Source: Nonomuraea deserti (lineage in GTDB: Bacteria > Actinomycetota > Actinomycetes > Streptosporangiales > Streptosporangiaceae). From it: a stretch of DNA of 35,688 nt. Under the pieces are notes generated by a model. That model was not told where the DNA came from, did no database searches, and saw nothing but the letters and a program-made list of their open reading frames with translations. Each line of letters begins with the position of its first letter. Position 1 is the stretch's first letter. A program made the position numbers and the translations under genes. Positions 15,618 through 23,875 of the stretch are shown one piece after another. The stretch spans positions 1-35,688 of the forward strand of contig NZ_SMKO01000094.1 in the NCBI RefSeq assembly GCF_004348685.1, in the 5' to 3' direction.

Positions 15618-16502
15618 GTGGCGGATGTGGTGGTAGACCCCGGGGTGCCGCCCGATGACGCTCAGCTGCTCAGGCAGGGCCGGCTGGTGCTGATGAAGAT
15701 GCGCCAGGGCTGGGCGCCCGAATCGCGGCGGGCCGCGTCGAGCGCGCGATATCGCATGGCCGCCGGCTTCGGCACGGTGGCGTTCTTCGGACTGGTCCTG
15801 GGCGTGGGCGGCCTGGGCAGGGGACTCGGCATCCTCATGCTCCTGCTGATGCTCATCCCCGTCATGGTCGTCCTCTTCGTCAGGAACGATCTGGCCGAAG
15901 AGGACGACGACGCGTACGAGCGGCAGATCTACGAGCAGCTGCGCTGGTACGAAGGCCGCTACGTGCTGACCGGCGACCTCGACGAGTCGTCCAGGCGGCT
16001 GCTCGCCCGCGCCCAGCGGGCCATCGGCACCGTGACCGGCTCCCGGGTCAACGCCGAGGGCATGCTCGACGACGTGCGCAACGCCGTGATGCTGCCCGCG
16101 CAGGAGTGGGAGATCGCCCGGCTGCTGGCCAAGCTGTCCGCGCTGCGCACCAAGCACAGGGAGACCGTCTCGCAGGGGCTCACGCCCGAGGTGGAGGCCG
16201 TGGCCAGGCCGCTGGCCGGGGCGCTCGACAGCAGCGAGGCGGCGGTGCTGGCCCGCGTGGAGGCGCTGGAGCGGTACGCCGCCAACGTCACCGAGGCCGA
16301 GCGCGCGTACGTGGCCCACGAGCAGATCGAGGAGCTGCGCGGCCGGATGCATCAGTACGAGGAGCTCGTTGCCGAGACCGGGGCCGACGGGTTCGCCGTT
16401 CCCGAGCTCGAACGGCTGGCGCGCGACGCCGACCGGCTGGAGCAGGCGCTCAGGCGGAGCGTGAGCTCCGCCCACGAGGCCTTCCGCTACCTCGAACCCT
16501 GA
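15618..16502 (+). CDS. Membrane-anchored helical protein, tandem paralogue 3 of 3
   Basis: A 294-aa third copy. It begins MADVVVDPGVPPDDAQLL and GWAPESRR, has two hydrophobic segments at about 46-66 and 67-88 (GTVAFFGLVLGVGGLG, then ILMLLLMLIPVMVVLFV), and ends SSAHEAFRYLEP. The core block RVNAEGMLDDVRNAVMLP followed by EWEIARLLAKLSALR is nearly identical to copies 1 and 2. A segment of alternating acid and Tyr (EEDDDAYERQIYEQLRWYEG) precedes the tail, as in the others. Its 3' end overlaps the convergent MurG-like gene by 16 nt, which closes the cluster. Confidence 0.75.
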   Translation: MADVVVDPGVPPDDAQLLRQGRLVLMKMRQGWAPESRRAASSARYRMAAGFGTVAFFGLVLGVGGLGRGLGILMLLLMLIPVMVVLFVRNDLAEEDDDAYERQIYEQLRWYEGRYVLTGDLDESSRRLLARAQRAIGTVTGSRVNAEGMLDDVRNAVMLPAQEWEIARLLAKLSALRTKHRETVSQGLTPEVEAVARPLAGALDSSEAAVLARVEALERYAANVTEAERAYVAHEQIEELRGRMHQYEELVAETGADGFAVPELERLARDADRLEQALRRSVSSAHEAFRYLEP

Positions 16503-17623
16503 CCCGCGGTCTCCAGCAGCACGTCGCACAGGGCTTCGGCCGCGTCCACGCGGCCGATCCCGGCCGCCGCCTGCCCCATCGCCTGCCGCAGCTCGGGGTC
16601 GGCCAGCAGCGGCATCAGCTCGGCCAGCAGCTGGTCGGCCGACGGGTGCGGCTCCAGCAGCGCCCTGGCCGCGCCGGCCGAGGACAGGTAGCCCGCGTTC
16701 TTGCGCTGCTCGTCACCGCCGGTCGGGATCAGCGGGATCAGCACGGACGGCTTGCCGATGGCCGTCAGCTCCGAGACCGTGCCCGCGCCGCTGCGCGAGA
16801 TCACCACGTCGGCCGCGGCGAACAGGTCGGCCAGCTCCGCTCCCACGTAGGGCACCGGGTGGTAGCGCTCGGCCAGCTCGCCGGGCAGCGCGACGGCCCG
16901 CATCTGGTCGATCCAGGCGGGCCCGCACTGGTGCACGATCTGCGCGTGCGGCAGCAGCCGCGGCAGCACCTCGGCGATGAGCGTGTTGATCTGCTTGCTG
17001 CCCTGCGCCCCGCCCGTCACGTAGATCAGCGGCACCTCGAACGTCAGCCCGAACAGGTCGTAGGCCGCGGCCCTGTTGCCCTGCAGCAGCTCCGGCCGGA
17101 TCGGGTTGCCCGTCACCACGGCCTTCTTCCTGGCCGCCGCCGGCAGGTATTCCAGCGACGACTCGTGCGACAGCGCGATCCTGGTCGCCAGCCTGGACAG
17201 GATCCGGTTCGCCAGCCCTACCACGGTCGTCTGCTCGTGCATCACCAGCGGGCGGCGGATCAGCTTGGCCGCCACGCCGATGGGGACCGCCACGTAACCC
17301 CCGGTCGACAGCACCACGTCGGGCAGGTAGCGGGCCGCGTGCCCCACCGCCTGGAACACCCCGACCGGGATGCGGAACACGTCGGCGATGTTCGTGCCCA
17401 GCTCTTTGAGGTTGGGGCGGCGGCGAAGCTTGCCCGTCGTGATCGCCTTGAACGGGATGCCGTGCTCGGCGGTGATCCTGGCCTCGAGACCGTTGGCCGT
17501 GCCCACCCAGAGCACGTCGTGCGGCACCTGACGTCGCTGAACGGCCGACAGGGTCGTCAGGGCCGGATAGGTGTGACCACCGGTGCCGCCGCCGGTGATC
17601 AACAGTCGCAGGGTTCGTGACAT
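16487..17623 (-). CDS. MurG-like glycosyltransferase (GT28), probably an accessory copy
   Basis: A 378-aa GT-B enzyme of the MurG family, which transfers GlcNAc from UDP-GlcNAc to lipid I at the inner face of the membrane. Visible are the N-terminal loop TGGGTGGHTYPAL (10-22), LSTGGYVAVP, the acceptor-side HEQTTVVGLANR, the sugar-nucleotide loop YVTGGAQGSKQIN and SRSGAGTVSELTAIGKP. The usual late motif PxPxAxxxHQxxNA reads PLIPTGGDEQRKNA here, and GGSQGA reads GGAQGS. These changes, and its position away from any dcw cluster genes, suggest a second, specialised MurG. ATG 17623 is 4 nt after the stop of the FGE gene; TAGTCT ends 6 nt upstream, so it may also have a leaderless promoter. Confidence 0.8.
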   Translation of the reverse strand: MSRTLRLLITGGGTGGHTYPALTTLSAVQRRQVPHDVLWVGTANGLEARITAEHGIPFKAITTGKLRRRPNLKELGTNIADVFRIPVGVFQAVGHAARYLPDVVLSTGGYVAVPIGVAAKLIRRPLVMHEQTTVVGLANRILSRLATRIALSHESSLEYLPAAARKKAVVTGNPIRPELLQGNRAAAYDLFGLTFEVPLIYVTGGAQGSKQINTLIAEVLPRLLPHAQIVHQCGPAWIDQMRAVALPGELAERYHPVPYVGAELADLFAAADVVISRSGAGTVSELTAIGKPSVLIPLIPTGGDEQRKNAGYLSSAGAARALLEPHPSADQLLAELMPLLADPELRQAMGQAAAGIGRVDAAEALCDVLLETAGQGSR

Positions 17624-17627
17624 GCGA

Positions 17628-18479
17628 TCAGACTAGAGCCGCACAGCGGAAACCCGTGTGTCCTGAAGAGGAGTCAGGAGTGTTGGAGGTGCGGGCGGCG
17701 ACACGATAGCGGTTGCAGTAGGAGTCGTGGCACATGTACGACCCGCCGCGGATCACCTTGGCGCCGCCCTCGGCCGGCCCCGTGGGGTTGTCGGCGAAGG
17801 CCTCCCACGTCGTGCCCCACCAGTCGGTCGTCCACTCCCACACGTTGCCCGAGACGTTGTAGAGGCCGTAGCCGTTGGGCTGGAACGACTTGACGGGCAC
17901 CGTCCCCTTGCTCGGCGCGGTCGGGAACCGGCCCTGCCAGATGTTGCAGCGCTGCCGGCCCTTGGGGGTCAGCTCGTCGCCCCACGGGTACTTCTTGCGC
18001 TCCAGCCCGCCCCTGGCCGCCATCTCCCACTCCGCCTCGGTCGGCAGCCGCTTGCCCGCCCACGTGGCGTACGCGGTGGCGTCGTTCCACGACACGTGCA
18101 CCACGGGATGGTTCTGCCGGTCGCCGATCGAGGAGCCGGGGCCCTCCGGCGAGCGCCACGTGGCCCCCTCGACCCCGGCCCACCAGGGCGCGCCCGGTAC
18201 GGAGGCGTCCATCACCCCACCCGTGGCGAACTGATGGAACACGAACGACCAGCCGATCCGCTCGGCCTCGGTGACGTAGCCGGTCTCCTTGACGAACGTG
18301 GCGAACTGCGCGTTCGTCACGCACGCCGGATCGATCAGGAACGGGTCGAGCCGCACTTCGCGGACCGGCCCCTCACCGTCGTCCGGCCGTCCGTCGGGGT
18401 CGTCCCCGCCCATCAGGAACGTCCCGCCGGGGATGCGCACCATGCCGCGCGGCGCCGTCCGGCGTACAGTGATCTTCAC
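17628..18479 (-). CDS. Formylglycine-generating enzyme family protein (SUMF1-like)
   Basis: A 283-aa FGE-fold protein. True FGE oxidises the Cys of CxPxR in type I sulfatases to formylglycine with copper and O2. The fold markers are MVRIPGGTFLMGG, VSWNDATAYATWAGKRLPTEAEWE, YPWGD, NVWEWTTDWW and GFRCA. The catalytic pair is present in GGSYMCHDSYCNRYR as Cys250 and Cys255, with the same spacing as in human FGE (336/341), so this is likely an active FGE and not an EgtB-like relative. No sulfatase is in the window, so the client is elsewhere. GTG 18479 is used, though its AGGAGG is only 2 nt away; GTG 18536 is an alternative. It forms a unit with the MurG-like gene. Confidence 0.85.
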   Translation of the reverse strand: MKITVRRTAPRGMVRIPGGTFLMGGDDPDGRPDDGEGPVREVRLDPFLIDPACVTNAQFATFVKETGYVTEAERIGWSFVFHQFATGGVMDASVPGAPWWAGVEGATWRSPEGPGSSIGDRQNHPVVHVSWNDATAYATWAGKRLPTEAEWEMAARGGLERKKYPWGDELTPKGRQRCNIWQGRFPTAPSKGTVPVKSFQPNGYGLYNVSGNVWEWTTDWWGTTWEAFADNPTGPAEGGAKVIRGGSYMCHDSYCNRYRVAARTSNTPDSSSGHTGFRCAALV

Positions 18480-18710
18480 GGCCTCCTGAACGGGCTCAGA
18501 GGTGGCGTTTCTGCTCGGGCCGCAGCAAGCGTTCACAGATCCCCCCAACGTGTCGTGACACCAAGGAAGGGTAGTGCCTGCGGCACGCCCTTCACGACGC
18601 GGTCGCCCCACCCCGCGGCCGCCTCGGGAGCCGGCCGCCCTCCTCCCGCCGCGCCCGGCCGCGCCGGGCCGCCTGTCGTCGTCGAAGCCGCAGGACTGTA
18701 GCGTTTCACC
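18480..18710. other. Intergenic region between divergent FGE and ppx genes
   Basis: The 231-nt gap holds the ppx -10 box TAGCGT (18699-18704), 6 nt before the ATG at 18711. It also has a short dyad GTGTC-GT-GACAC near 18550-18561 just upstream of the alternative FGE start. The rest is GC-rich and I see no gene in it. Confidence 0.4.
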
Positions 18711-19670
18711 ATGCGACTCGGCGTGCTGGACATCGGCTCGAACACCGTCCACTTACTGGTCGTCGACGCCCATCGCGGCGCCCGGCCCATGCCGGCCTAC
18801 TCCCACAAGGTCGAGCTGCGCCTGTCCGAGCATCTCGGCGACGACAACCGGCTGGCCGGCAAGGGCATCGAGCGGCTGGGCGCCTTCGTGGAGGAGGCCG
18901 TCGCCCTCGCCGAGGACAAGGGGGTGGAGGACCTCGTGGCCTTCGCCACCTCCGCCGTGCGCGAGGCCTCCAACGGCGAGCAGGTGCTCGCCGAGATCGA
19001 CCAGCGCTGCGGGGTGGACATCACCGTCCTGTCCGGGCGCGACGAGGCCAGGCTGACGTTCCTGGCCGTACGGCGGTGGTTCGGGTGGTCGTCGGGGCGG
19101 CTGCTGGCCTTCGACATAGGGGGCGGTTCGCTGGAGATCGCCGCCGGGGTCGACGAGGAGCCCGACGTGGCCGTGTCGCTGCCGCTGGGCGCCGGGCGGC
19201 TGACGCGCGACTGGTTCACCGGCGACCCGCCGTCCGCCGACGAGGTGCGCAAGCTGCGCAAGCACGTACGCGCCGAGATCGCCCGCACCGTCGGCGACGT
19301 CGTGAGATACGGCGGCGCCGACCGCGCGGTGGCCACGTCCAAGACCTTCAAGCAGCTCGCCAGGATCGCCGGCGCGGCGCCTTCCAGCGAGGGCCCCTAC
19401 GTCGCGCGCTCGCTGTCGCGGGCGGACATGGCCGACTGGGCGGCCAAGCTGACCACCATGGAGGCCGCCGAGCGGGCCCAGCTGTCCGGCGTGTCCGAGG
19501 GCCGGGCGGCGCAGCTGGCGGCGGGCGCGCTGGTCGCCGACGCGGCCATGGACCTGTTCGAGGTGGAGCGGCTCGACGTGTGCCCGTGGGCGCTGCGCGA
19601 GGGCGTCATCCTGCGCCGCCTCGACCTCCTGCCCGGCCGCCTCGACCAGGCGAACGGCGTGGCCAAGTAA
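18711..19670 (+). CDS. ppx: Exopolyphosphatase (Ppx/GppA family)
   Basis: A 319-aa member of the ASKHA-fold Ppx/GppA family, which removes terminal phosphate from polyphosphate or converts pppGpp to ppGpp. It is the short actinobacterial form, like mycobacterial Ppx1, without the C-terminal HD-type domain of E. coli Ppx. Phosphate loops are LDIGSNTVHLLVVDAH (residues 6-21) and FDIGGGSLEIA near 143. The linker ATSAVREASNG and catalytic acid region LSGRDEARLTF are also present. ATG 18711 has no Shine-Dalgarno sequence; TAGCGT ends 6 nt upstream, so the mRNA is probably leaderless. Polyphosphatase rather than pppGpp hydrolase activity is the better guess from its size. Confidence 0.9.
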   Translation: MRLGVLDIGSNTVHLLVVDAHRGARPMPAYSHKVELRLSEHLGDDNRLAGKGIERLGAFVEEAVALAEDKGVEDLVAFATSAVREASNGEQVLAEIDQRCGVDITVLSGRDEARLTFLAVRRWFGWSSGRLLAFDIGGGSLEIAAGVDEEPDVAVSLPLGAGRLTRDWFTGDPPSADEVRKLRKHVRAEIARTVGDVVRYGGADRAVATSKTFKQLARIAGAAPSSEGPYVARSLSRADMADWAAKLTTMEAAERAQLSGVSEGRAAQLAAGALVADAAMDLFEVERLDVCPWALREGVILRRLDLLPGRLDQANGVAK

Positions 19671-19728
19671 GCCCGTTATATCCCCAAGATCTGGCATAGA
19701 CCGGTGGCGGCCGGGCATCTTCTGCCGA

Positions 19729-20085
19729 ATGGTGGAAGTGCTCGGCGCGATCGGTGCCCTGACGGTCGTCGTCCTCCTCATCGTCATGGCCGTGCTGCTC
19801 ATCGCGGTGGTCGCTATGGTCACCTTCGTGGCGATCGCCGCCGTGATGATCAACTGGCGCGTGGCGTGGAGACGGCTGAGCCGCAGGGAGAGACGGCTGG
19901 AGCTGAAGCTGAGCGGCCGCGCCGTGCCGGCGCGGCGGCGGGCCGAGCTGAGCGGGAGCACGCCCCGCGTGCGCCGGCGGTTGCACCTCGGTGGGCGTCC
20001 CGCGGAGCGCGGGTCCGCCGGCGGCCACCCGCACCGTGTACGGTTGCGCGACCACAGGCCGGCGGAGCGGCCCAGCAAGATCTAG
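19729..20085 (+). CDS. Small membrane protein with basic C-terminal tail
   Basis: A 118-aa protein: residues 6-42 are one long or two short hydrophobic segments (LGAIGALTVVVLLIVMAVLL and onward), followed by a strongly basic tail rich in Arg (RRLSRRERRLELKLS and more). The tail should sit in the cytoplasm and might touch nucleic acid or the membrane surface. No family recognised. The stop overlaps the convergent RsbW-type gene by 4 nt. There is no ribosome site; CATCTT ends 7 nt upstream, a weak leaderless -10. The hydrophobic run supports a real gene, the tail less so. Confidence 0.5.
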   Translation: MVEVLGAIGALTVVVLLIVMAVLLIAVVAMVTFVAIAAVMINWRVAWRRLSRRERRLELKLSGRAVPARRRAELSGSTPRVRRRLHLGGRPAERGSAGGHPHRVRLRDHRPAERPSKI

Positions 20086-20513
20086 GTGGTCATGAGATGG
20101 GTGCCGGCCGCGCCGGGCGCGTAGCGCAGGCGCTTCTCCAGGCACACCATGGCCCCGTCCTCGTGCTTGTTGGTGAAGCGGATGTCGTCGGCGAGGGCCC
20201 GCATGATCTGCAGCCCGCGTCCGTGCTCGGACCCGGGCCCGTGGTCGACGATCTCGCGCGGGTCGAAACCGCCTCCGTGGTCGACCACCTGGATGACGCA
20301 CCGCTCGTCGTCGACGATGGCGTAGACGCGGTAGTCGTCGCTGGGCGCCGCGTGGTTAATCACGTTGGAACACGCCTCGGTGAGCATGAGCTCGATGTCG
20401 TCGCGGACCGGCGGATCGACGCCTAGCGAGCGCAGCGTGCCGTCCAGCATCTCCCTGATCAGCGGGACGCTCGCCGCATCGCGGGGCAGTCGAAGCGCTA
20501 TCGTGGTCTCCAC
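20082..20513 (-). CDS. RsbW/SpoIIAB-like serine kinase, anti-sigma factor family (HATPase_c)
   Basis: A 143-aa GHKL ATPase. The N-box is TEACSNVINHA (Glu46, Asn50, His54), the G1 box DHGGGFD (78-84) and the G2 box GRGLQIM (98-104). In actinomycetes these proteins bind and inhibit a SigB-type factor and phosphorylate an anti-anti-sigma partner, or serve as orphan phosphorelay kinases. No sigma factor or STAS protein adjoins it, so the target is elsewhere. GTG 20513 is chosen over an upstream frame extension to 20570 because GGAGGAGG lies 4 nt before it and the GHKL fold then starts normally. Confidence 0.88.
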   Translation of the reverse strand: METTIALRLPRDAASVPLIREMLDGTLRSLGVDPPVRDDIELMLTEACSNVINHAAPSDDYRVYAIVDDERCVIQVVDHGGGFDPREIVDHGPGSEHGRGLQIMRALADDIRFTNKHEDGAMVCLEKRLRYAPGAAGTHLMTT

Positions 20514-20601
20514 CGGGCCTCCTCCCGGATCGATGCGTGTGGTCCATCTGCCCCGGATCTCGCGCCCCAATCGTCCCTCCAGGGCGGACAGGCCGGAACG
20601 A

Positions 20602-21147
20602 TCACGGCTCGATGAGCCGCATGGCCACCTCGACGGTGGCCTTGTGGATCTCCTCCTCCGACAGCTCGCTCTCCAGGGCCAGCCACTTGCCCGCGTGCAG
20701 TCCGAACAGCGCCAGCGAGTGGCTGATGCGCTCGACGGGCGTCGCCTCGGGCCCGCTCATCTCGCGCGTCAGCTCCATCATCCGCTCGCGGATCTTGATG
20801 AGCGTCGGGTGGTCGCGCAGCGCCGTCTGGTTGCGCTCGAGAAACCTCGCCACACCTTGGTGCCGGGTGCGCCGCAGGTACTCGGCGTAACGCTCGACCA
20901 GCTCCCGGCGCATCTCCGGGGTCTTGGGACGGCTGCGCGCCCACCCGAGGAGCTCCTCGATGTCGGCCAGCCGGAGATCGACCAGGCTCGCCACGATGTC
21001 GTCCTTGGTCTTGAAGTGGTAGTAGAGCGCGGCCTTCGTCACCCCGAGCTCCTCGGCGATCTCCCGCAGGGAGGTCGCCTCGTAGCCCTGCTCGGTGAAG
21101 AGCCTGAGCGCGATCTCCTGGATCCGGGTTCGCGTGTCTTCCCGCAC
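20602..21147 (-). CDS. TetR-family repressor of the adjacent efflux gene
   Basis: A 181-aa repressor. The N-terminal helix-turn-helix is SLREIAEELGVTKAALYYHF at about residues 26-45, followed by KTKDDI, the TetR consensus. The C-terminal ligand domain (60-181) is helical. The gene is divergent from an MFS drug transporter, and two matching palindromes lie between them, so it very likely represses both itself and the pump until a drug binds. GTG 21147 has no clear ribosome site. Confidence 0.9.
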   Translation of the reverse strand: MREDTRTRIQEIALRLFTEQGYEATSLREIAEELGVTKAALYYHFKTKDDIVASLVDLRLADIEELLGWARSRPKTPEMRRELVERYAEYLRRTRHQGVARFLERNQTALRDHPTLIKIRERMMELTREMSGPEATPVERISHSLALFGLHAGKWLALESELSEEEIHKATVEVAMRLIEP

Positions 21148-21162
21148 TTCGCACCTATTTCG

Positions 21163-21180
21163 ACTTGACGGCCGACAAGT
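21163..21180. promoter_or_regulatory. TetR operator 1, overlapping the efflux -35
   Basis: ACTTGACGGCCGACAAGT, a dyad with one mismatched pair. Its TTGACG (21165-21170) with TAGCTT at 21188-21193 (17-nt spacer) makes a plausible promoter toward the MFS gene, so repressor binding would block it. Confidence 0.6.
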
Positions 21181-21201
21181 AAGTATCTAGCTTATTCTAC
21201 G

Positions 21202-21217
21202 CTTGCCGGTCGGCAAG
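21202..21217. promoter_or_regulatory. TetR operator 2
   Basis: CTTGCCGGTCGGCAAG, a perfect 7+2+7 dyad and the same pattern as operator 1 (CTTGNCGGYCGNCAAG). Centres are 38 bp apart. Both sites are followed by TAAG on the plus strand. Confidence 0.65.
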
Positions 21218-21246
21218 TAAGGAGTGTGCACACTGGGGGGTAAGTG

Positions 21247-22821
21247 GTGGCGGAGGCAGTCGGACGACGCCGTGAGGTCATGGTCGTCCTGCCGGGGCTG
21301 ATGCTGGCGATGATGCTGGCGATGCTCGACAACATGATCGTGGGCACGGCCATGCCGCGCATCGTGGGGGAGCTCGGCGGCCTGGCACACCTGTCCTGGG
21401 TGGTCACGGCGTACGTGCTGGGCACGACCGTCTCGACGCCGATCTGGGGCAAGATCGGCGACCTGTACGGCCGCAAGGCCATCTTCATCATCTCGATCGT
21501 CATCTTCATGATCGGTTCGGCGCTCTGCGGAATGGCCGGTTCCGAGATGCTCGGCGGGCCGGACGACGGCATGGCCGAGCTGATCGCGTTCCGCGCGGTG
21601 CAGGGGCTGGGCGCGGGCGGCCTGATCGTGAACGTCATGGCGATCATCGGCGACCTCGTGCCGCCCCGCGAACGCGGCCAGTACCAGGGCATCATGGCCG
21701 GCGTCATGTCGCTGGCGATGATCGCGGGCCCGCTGGTCGGCGGCTTCATCACCGACAATCTCGACTGGCGCTGGGCCTTCTACGTGAACCTGCCGATCGG
21801 CGCGATCGCGCTGGTCCTGCTGGTGCTCAGGCTGCACCTGCCCAAGGTGGAGAAGACGCAGGTGCGCATCGACTGGGCGGGCGCGATCCTGCTGTCGGTC
21901 AGCATCACCGCGATGGTGCTCATCACCACCTGGGGCGGCAACGAGTACGCGTGGGGCTCCTGGCAGATCCTCACCCTGGCGGCGCTCGCCGTGGTCACGC
22001 TGGCCGTGTTCGTCCTGGTCGAGCGGCGGGCGGCCGAGCCGATCATGCCGCTGCAGCTCTTCCGGATCCGCAACTTCACCCTGATCTCGGCCATCGGCTT
22101 CCTGCTCGGCTTCGCCATGTTCGGCGCGATCAACTTCCTGCCGCTCTTCCAGCAGATGGTGCAGGGCGCCACCGCCACCAACTCCGGACTGCTGCTGCTG
22201 CCGATGATGGGCGCCTCCATGGTGGTGTCGCTGTTCGTGGGCAAGGCCATCACCGCCACGGGCAAGTACAAGGTCTACCCGGTGGTCGGCGGCGCCGGCA
22301 TGGCCGTCGGCATGTGGCTGCTGTCCACCATGGACGTCACCACGCCCGCCTGGCTGACCGGCGTCTACATCGCGGTGCTCGGCCTCGGCATGGGCTTCCT
22401 CATGCAGACCACGATGCTCATCGCCCAGAACAGCGTCGAGCAGAAGGACCTGGGCGTCTCCAGCAGCGCGACCACGTTCTTCCGGTCGATCGGCGGTTCG
22501 TTCGGCGTCTCGATGTTCGGGGCGATCTTCAACAGCGCGCTGCTGTCCGAGCTGACCGGCAGGTTCGGCGCGCAGACCGCCGAGCGCATGGCCAGGACGG
22601 GCGCCAGGATGGACCCGGGCGCGGTCGCCGCCATGCCCGCCCAGGTCCGCACCGGTCTGCTGGAGTCGCTGGCGGCGTCGATCTCCGGCGTCTTCTGGTG
22701 GGCCATCGCGTTCGCGGTGGCCGTGCCGGTGCTGGCGGCGTTCATCCAGGAGATCCCGCTGCGCGGGGCCACCCCGGTGGACGCGTCGGACGAGAAGGCG
22801 GTCACCCCCGCGGCGGGATGA
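21247..22821 (+). CDS. MFS multidrug efflux transporter, DHA2 (14-TM, EmrB/QacA) family
   Basis: A 524-aa inner-membrane drug:H+ antiporter. Motif D1 of DHA2 (LDNMIVGTAMPRIVGELGG) lies in TM1, motif A is GKIGDLYGRKAIF near residue 75, RAVQGLGAGGL is motif B with its functional Arg, and motif C is GPLVGGFITDNLDWRWAFYV. The count of hydrophobic segments fits 14. Two GTG codons (21244, 21247) follow GGGGGG; 21247 has the better 6-nt spacing. The divergent TetR gene and paired operators indicate drug-inducible export. Substrates cannot be read from sequence. Confidence 0.92.
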   Translation: MAEAVGRRREVMVVLPGLMLAMMLAMLDNMIVGTAMPRIVGELGGLAHLSWVVTAYVLGTTVSTPIWGKIGDLYGRKAIFIISIVIFMIGSALCGMAGSEMLGGPDDGMAELIAFRAVQGLGAGGLIVNVMAIIGDLVPPRERGQYQGIMAGVMSLAMIAGPLVGGFITDNLDWRWAFYVNLPIGAIALVLLVLRLHLPKVEKTQVRIDWAGAILLSVSITAMVLITTWGGNEYAWGSWQILTLAALAVVTLAVFVLVERRAAEPIMPLQLFRIRNFTLISAIGFLLGFAMFGAINFLPLFQQMVQGATATNSGLLLLPMMGASMVVSLFVGKAITATGKYKVYPVVGGAGMAVGMWLLSTMDVTTPAWLTGVYIAVLGLGMGFLMQTTMLIAQNSVEQKDLGVSSSATTFFRSIGGSFGVSMFGAIFNSALLSELTGRFGAQTAERMARTGARMDPGAVAAMPAQVRTGLLESLAASISGVFWWAIAFAVAVPVLAAFIQEIPLRGATPVDASDEKAVTPAAG

Positions 22822-22885
22822 GGGAACCGTGCGCCGCCAGGAAAAGGGAAGGCGCGCGGGCGGTGCGGGCATGGACAATCCCCCT

Positions 22886-23875
22886 ATGCATCGCATCAGG
22901 CGTCCCCGTGTCGACGACGCGGCGGCCGTTCACGAGCTCATCAAGGCCCGCGACGTCGCCGTGCTCGGCGCACCCGACATGACCCTCGACGACGTGGCCG
23001 ACGAGCTGGTGGAGCCCGGCTTCGACCGCGACAGGGACGGCTGGCTGGCCTACGACGAGGGCGGCCGGCTCGACGGCTGGGCCTGGGCGTGCCCGAGCGG
23101 CGACGGCGACCTGGTGGACGTCGACGTGATCGTCCGTCCCGGCGCCGAGCCGCTGGCCGGCCGGTTGTGGCCGCTCGTCCGCGACCGGGCGCGCGAGATG
23201 GGGGACGAGCGCGGCCACGACGGCGTCACCCTGCACGTCGGGGTCTACCGCGCCGACCACGGCAAGCGGGCCACGGTCGAGGCCCTCGGCTTCGAGCCGG
23301 GCACCAGCTTCCACCGCATGCGCATCGACCACGACGGCCCGATCGAGCCGCCCGCCGGGGTGCCCGCCGCCCTGGCCGGGCTCACCCTGCACACGGGGGA
23401 GAGCGAGCAGGTACGGCGGGTGGCGCACGAGGTGCAGCAGGAGGCGTTCGCCGAGCACTTCGGCTTCGTCCCGACCGGCTACGACCTGTGGCACGAACGC
23501 AAGCAGGCGCAGAGCGTCAACGACTGGAGCCAGCTCACGCTCGCCCGCCTCGACGGGCGTCCGGCCGGGATGGTGATGGGCAACGACCAGTTCGTGTCCG
23601 ACGAGAACTGCGGCTACGTGGCCACGCTGGCGGTGCTGCCCGGACACCGGGGGAGGGGCCTCGGCCGCTTCCTGCTGCGCCACGCGTTCGCCGCCGACGC
23701 CGCCCGCGGACGCCAGGGCACGATCCTGCACGTCGACAGCAACAACACCACGCCCGCGCTGGGGCTGTACGAATCCGCGGGCATGCGCCAGATCATGGTC
23801 ATCGACGTGTGGCGCCGCCGCCTCCGGCGGGCGGGCGGGTCAGACGCGGTGGCGGGAGAGGTGCTCCAGCACTGA
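22886..23875 (+). CDS. GNAT acetyltransferase, two-domain (mycothiol synthase-like layout)
   Basis: A 329-aa protein with a degenerate N-terminal GNAT half and a functional-looking C-terminal half: CGYVATLAVLPGHRGRGLGR carries the acetyl-CoA pyrophosphate loop, and HVDSNNTTPALGLYESAGM is the late beta-alpha unit. The layout matches MshD, but mycothiol synthase identity is not supported by specific motifs I can point to. ATG 22886 is preferred: GACAAT ends 6 nt before it, the leaderless pattern. An ATG at 22871 in the same frame is possible. The 3' end overlaps the convergent helicase gene by 36 nt. Confidence 0.82.
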   Translation: MHRIRRPRVDDAAAVHELIKARDVAVLGAPDMTLDDVADELVEPGFDRDRDGWLAYDEGGRLDGWAWACPSGDGDLVDVDVIVRPGAEPLAGRLWPLVRDRAREMGDERGHDGVTLHVGVYRADHGKRATVEALGFEPGTSFHRMRIDHDGPIEPPAGVPAALAGLTLHTGESEQVRRVAHEVQQEAFAEHFGFVPTGYDLWHERKQAQSVNDWSQLTLARLDGRPAGMVMGNDQFVSDENCGYVATLAVLPGHRGRGLGRFLLRHAFAADAARGRQGTILHVDSNNTTPALGLYESAGMRQIMVIDVWRRRLRRAGGSDAVAGEVLQH

